DNA from: an uncultured Acetatifactor sp.
GTDB taxonomy: Bacteria > Bacillota > Clostridia > Lachnospirales > Lachnospiraceae
Assembly: GCA_947631715.1 (NCBI GenBank)
Contig: CANRMK010000077.1
Coordinates: 1 to 9,160, forward strand
DNA: 9,160 nt
Direction: 5' to 3'
Part shown: one piece after another, positions 6,555 to 9,160 of the stretch
How the letters are laid out: every line of letters begins with the position of its first letter
Position numbering within the stretch: the first letter of the stretch is position 1
Notes under the pieces: generated by a model
Told to the model about the DNA's origin: nothing
The model's database searches: none
What the model saw: only the letters and a program-made list of their open reading frames with translations
Program-made: the position numbers and the translations under genes

Positions 6555-7826
6555 ATGAAATACAAAATGACAATCGGCTGGTGCGTGCTGGCGCTGGCAG
6601 GCGGTCTGGTCTGGGCGGCAGCGGCTATCCAGGCAAAGACGGCGGACGAAAAGGCCGTAGAAGAGATTACAGTGAAGGAAAGCGAGCAAAGCGAGCCGGG
6701 CCCGGCTGAGGAAACAATGCAAAGCGATGGGGAGAGCGACTGGTTTGCAGGCGCCGGCGTGCAGCTGTTTTTGTGCGGCAGGAGCAGTGTGGAGACATGG
6801 GGGATTTCTGAGGCGGCAGATGTGAGCGGCAATGAGCTGCCTGCGGAAGCGGAAAGCCCCGAACGGGAAGAGGAAAGCGAATACGCCGATCTTGCCATCG
6901 CAGATGTGACGAATTATGTGAACGTCCGCACGGAGCCTGATACATCAGGGGATATTGTAGGGAAAATCTATGACGGGGCCGTGGCGCAGATCCTGTCTGT
7001 TGTGGCCGGTGAGGACGGCGAGTGGTTCCAGGTAGTTTCCGGAAATGTGGAGGGATATATTAAGTCGGAGTTCTTCCTGTACGGAGATGCGGCTGCGGCA
7101 GTGATAGAGGATTATGTGACCCGTTATGCAACGGTGGCTGTAGACCGTCTGAACGTGCGGCGGGAGCCGGACATAGAGTCCTCCAGGATCGGATATATTG
7201 ACAGCGGTGAACGGGTGAAGATCGTGGAAGATCAGGGAGACTGGCTGAAAGTGCAGTATACGCAGGATCACCAGGGCTATGTGGCTGCAGAGTATGTGAC
7301 TGTATCGGAAGAATTTACTTACGCCAAAACACTGGAAGAGGAAGCGAGAGAGCTGGAGGAAAAGAAAGCCCTGAAAGCCCGGCAGGATCAGACTGAGGCG
7401 CAGGCGGCGGAAAATACAGAAGCAGCACAGCAGCCTGTAAATGCTGATATTTCCACAGATTCAGACCTGCGCCGCCAGATCGTGGACGATGCGATGCAGT
7501 ATCTTGGCAACCGCTATATTCATGGCGGCCAGACGCTGTCGGGCGGAACAGACTGCTCCGGTTTTACCAGCCTGATCTATGCGGACTTTGGATATTCCAT
7601 CAGCAGGACGCCCGGCGGACAGCTTTCCGGTGCGGGACGGGCAGTGGATTACAGCGAAGCGCAGCCGGGAGACATTATCTGTTACGGGTCCAGAGGGAAG
7701 TGTACGCATGTAGCGCTCTACATCGGAGACGGGCAGATCATTCATTCGGCCAACTCACGGAAAGGCGTGATCATCGGCCAGGCGGACTACGATACGATCC
7801 TGGGGGTGCGCAATGTGATCGACTAA
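6555..7826 (+). CDS. Secreted SH3b-NlpC/P60 peptidoglycan hydrolase (C40 peptidase)
   Basis: A probable cell-wall endopeptidase cutting stem-peptide bonds in peptidoglycan outside the membrane. The 423 residues comprise a signal peptide (charged start MKYK, hydrophobic 6-25, likely cleavage after AIQA near 27), an acidic low-complexity region (30-110), two bacterial SH3 domains (about 117-176, with VNVRTEPDTSGDIVGKI; about 193-250, with LNVRREPDIESSRIGYI), a charged, probably coiled linker (258-295) and an NlpC/P60 domain (about 303-423). Catalytic residues visible are Cys334 in GTDCSGF, His385 in THVALYIG and probably His397 in IIHSAN. The two SH3b domains presumably bind wall material. AAGAGGA (6538-6544) precedes the start by ten bases. 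The gene lies seven bases after the rdgB remnant and is probably co-transcribed with it. No lipobox or anchoring motif is seen, so a soluble exported enzyme is favoured. Confidence 0.92.
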   Translation: MKYKMTIGWCVLALAGGLVWAAAAIQAKTADEKAVEEITVKESEQSEPGPAEETMQSDGESDWFAGAGVQLFLCGRSSVETWGISEAADVSGNELPAEAESPEREEESEYADLAIADVTNYVNVRTEPDTSGDIVGKIYDGAVAQILSVVAGEDGEWFQVVSGNVEGYIKSEFFLYGDAAAAVIEDYVTRYATVAVDRLNVRREPDIESSRIGYIDSGERVKIVEDQGDWLKVQYTQDHQGYVAAEYVTVSEEFTYAKTLEEEARELEEKKALKARQDQTEAQAAENTEAAQQPVNADISTDSDLRRQIVDDAMQYLGNRYIHGGQTLSGGTDCSGFTSLIYADFGYSISRTPGGQLSGAGRAVDYSEAQPGDIICYGSRGKCTHVALYIGDGQIIHSANSRKGVIIGQADYDTILGVRNVID

Positions 7827-7829
7827 GAA

Positions 7830-7852
7830 CTGCGGTCCGGCCTGTGCCGCAG
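7830..7852. terminator. Possible weak bidirectional terminator hairpin
   Basis: CTGCGG (7830-7835) pairs with CCGCAG (7847-7852) around an 11-base GC-rich loop, exactly in the 31-base gap between the convergent NlpC/P60 and CapA-type genes. There is no T-run on either strand, so strength as an intrinsic terminator is doubtful. Position is the main support. Confidence 0.35.
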
Positions 7853-7857
7853 CGCTC

Positions 7858-9160
7858 CTATGGGGAGGCAGGATCCGGACCCCCATCTGGACCGGGCTCA
7901 GACAGGATATCCGATTTGGAAAGCATCATGCCGCCAAAGATCTCACGGCTGCTCTCCTGGAGGTCTGCCAGGTGGAGAGGTACGCCGCCGTATTTCCAGA
8001 TACCGTGGCTCAGGGCCAGCTCTTCGGTGTAATCCTCCAGAGGATATACGCCCTCAAGCCGCACGGGGCCGCTCCTATAGTGGCAGACGAAAGGCAGCAC
8101 GCCGGTGCGCTCGTCCTGTATGGATACCCGGTCTTTTGTGACATGAAAGGTGACCCAGGCCATTTCCTCCAACATACAGAGGGGCTCCTTTTGGGTAGAG
8201 ACATAGTTCCCGAGAGAATAATAACAGAGGGTCCTGCGGCCGTCTTCGGAAGGGATCCATTCCACCGACTGTGCCACATGGGGGTGGGTACCGATAATGA
8301 GATCTGCGCCTGCAGATGCCATCTCCTGTGCAAATTTTTTCTGATAATACGAGGGCTCGGAGGCGTATTCCGTTCCCCAGTGGGGGCAGACAATGACAAT
8401 GTCTGCCTTTTCCTTTGCCAGCGTGATATCATTGATCACCTGGGGATTCAAGGAGGTAAAATCGATCCTGCCAGACTGCGGGTCATAGCTGCAGAGCATA
8501 TTCAGATGCCCCATCAGCGGCTTGTCCAGCACTTCCATGTTAGGACCGTAGGTGTAATTGAGAACGGCAAAGGTAACACCGTCAACTGTGAGGAGAGGAA
8601 TCTCGTTTCCCTCATCGTCCAGGCTGCTGTTGTCGCTGACGGTGTCCCCTGAAACGCTGTTTTCCGGTGGATCATCTCCGGTGATCCCCACCATCAGAAC
8701 TTCCGGATGCTGCTGCCAGAAAGCGGCGCAGTTCTTTAACCCTGCGATCCCCTGATCGGCAGAGTGGTTGCTGGCCTGGAGCACTACACGGAATCCGGCT
8801 TCGGCAATGGCATCGCCCACCTCCGTGGGAGAATTAAAATATGGGAAACCGGAAAAACCCAGCTCATTTCCTCCCAGGATGGTCTCCTGGTTGATCATGC
8901 TGATATCGGCAGCGTCCAGAAATTCTTTTATATCCCGGAACAGAAAGGAAAAGTCATAGCTGCCATCGTCCTGTCTGCCCGTATACACGATGCCCATGTG
9001 CATCAGATTGTCTCCCACCGCCATCAGAGTGATGTCATATTCCTGAAAGGGAGGTTCCGTGGGCTCAGGGGTGGGGGACGGAGTGGAAAGGGGGAAATCC
9101 GGGGTGGCGGCAGGCAGCGCAGACGGGGTGGGAAGAACCGTTCCGGATACCGCTTTCTGC
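7858..9160 (-). CDS. CapA-family (PGA_cap) metallophosphatase-like protein, N-terminus beyond the window
   Basis: The frame is open to the right edge, so the start is not in the window. At least 433 residues are seen. The first 45 are a Pro/Thr/Ser-rich linker typical of an exported protein, presumably following a signal or membrane segment outside the window. The CapA/PGA_cap domain begins with YDITLMAVGDNLMH. Counting from the Met at 9024, family motifs are GDNLMH (4-9), NQETILGG (45-52), ASNHSADQG (84-92), CPHWGTEY (213-220), IGTHPHVAQ (244-252) and YYSLGNYV (268-275). These supply the Asp, Asn and His residues expected to bind metals in this calcineurin-like fold. CapA proteins are linked to poly-gamma-glutamate capsule export or synthesis, but many clostridial paralogues stand alone with unknown substrates, and no capB or capC is visible here. 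The Met at 9024 is inside the first beta strand and is not a plausible start. Confidence 0.9.
   Translation of the reverse strand, partial: QKAVSGTVLPTPSALPAATPDFPLSTPSPTPEPTEPPFQEYDITLMAVGDNLMHMGIVYTGRQDDGSYDFSFLFRDIKEFLDAADISMINQETILGGNELGFSGFPYFNSPTEVGDAIAEAGFRVVLQASNHSADQGIAGLKNCAAFWQQHPEVLMVGITGDDPPENSVSGDTVSDNSSLDDEGNEIPLLTVDGVTFAVLNYTYGPNMEVLDKPLMGHLNMLCSYDPQSGRIDFTSLNPQVINDITLAKEKADIVIVCPHWGTEYASEPSYYQKKFAQEMASAGADLIIGTHPHVAQSVEWIPSEDGRRTLCYYSLGNYVSTQKEPLCMLEEMAWVTFHVTKDRVSIQDERTGVLPFVCHYRSGPVRLEGVYPLEDYTEELALSHGIWKYGGVPLHLADLQESSREIFGGMMLSKSDILSEPGPDGGPDPASP

Noticed and set aside
6555..6640. Lipoprotein signal in the NlpC/P60 protein (Cys10)
   Set aside because: The Cys comes before the hydrophobic core, not after it, and there is no L-x-x-C lipobox.
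9022..9024. ATG at 9022-9024 as the start of the CapA-type protein
   Set aside because: It falls inside the first beta strand of the domain (DITLMAVGD), and the frame stays open through a Pro/Thr-rich linker to the window edge.

Overview
The window reads as an ordinary chromosomal segment of a moderately GC-rich Bacillota, most likely a Lachnospiraceae-type Clostridium. The protein styles support this (a compact UvrD-like helicase, a DUF1292 acidic protein, a Clostridia-type MATE exporter, an SH3b-NlpC/P60 hydrolase and a CapA-type protein), as do the AGGAGG-like ribosome binding sites. The assignment is an inference from protein character, not from a search.

Layout. Positions 1-226 hold a strong hairpin, one copy of a short repeated motif and a promoter. 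They are followed by a two-gene operon: gltX (glutamyl-tRNA synthetase, 227-1711) and a UvrD/Rep-family helicase (1704-3662), overlapping by 8 nt. A small DUF1292 gene (3656-3976, minus) converges on the helicase and overlaps its end by 7 nt. The divergent gap 3977-4481 (about 500 bp) holds back-to-back promoters and, between them, a long nested inverted-repeat element (4056-4249). A MATE-family exporter follows (4482-5850), then a decayed RdgB/HAM1-type nucleotide pyrophosphatase with an internal frame-shifting deletion (6001-6547). Seven bases later comes a secreted SH3b-SH3b-NlpC/P60 peptidoglycan hydrolase (6555-7826). The window closes with the 3' part of a CapA-type protein on the minus strand (7858 to the right edge).

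How the genes relate. The first operon serves translation and DNA maintenance. NlpC/P60 is an envelope hydrolase, and the CapA-type protein is probably an exported surface enzyme, but they are convergent and so not co-transcribed. The NlpC/P60 gene appears to depend on transcription through the dead rdgB gene, or on a promoter inside it that I could not recognise.

Most interesting structure. No new multi-gene system is evident. The unusual signal is non-coding: a short motif, GGCTGAAYKGTT, occurs in all four intergenic promoter regions, each time upstream of and co-oriented with the downstream promoter. Two copies are the outward-facing ends of the inverted-repeat element, and a third supplies the stop codon of the MATE gene. 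In addition, the MATE and rdgB promoters are near-duplicates over 33 bp, and the rdgB leader has two tandem palindromes.
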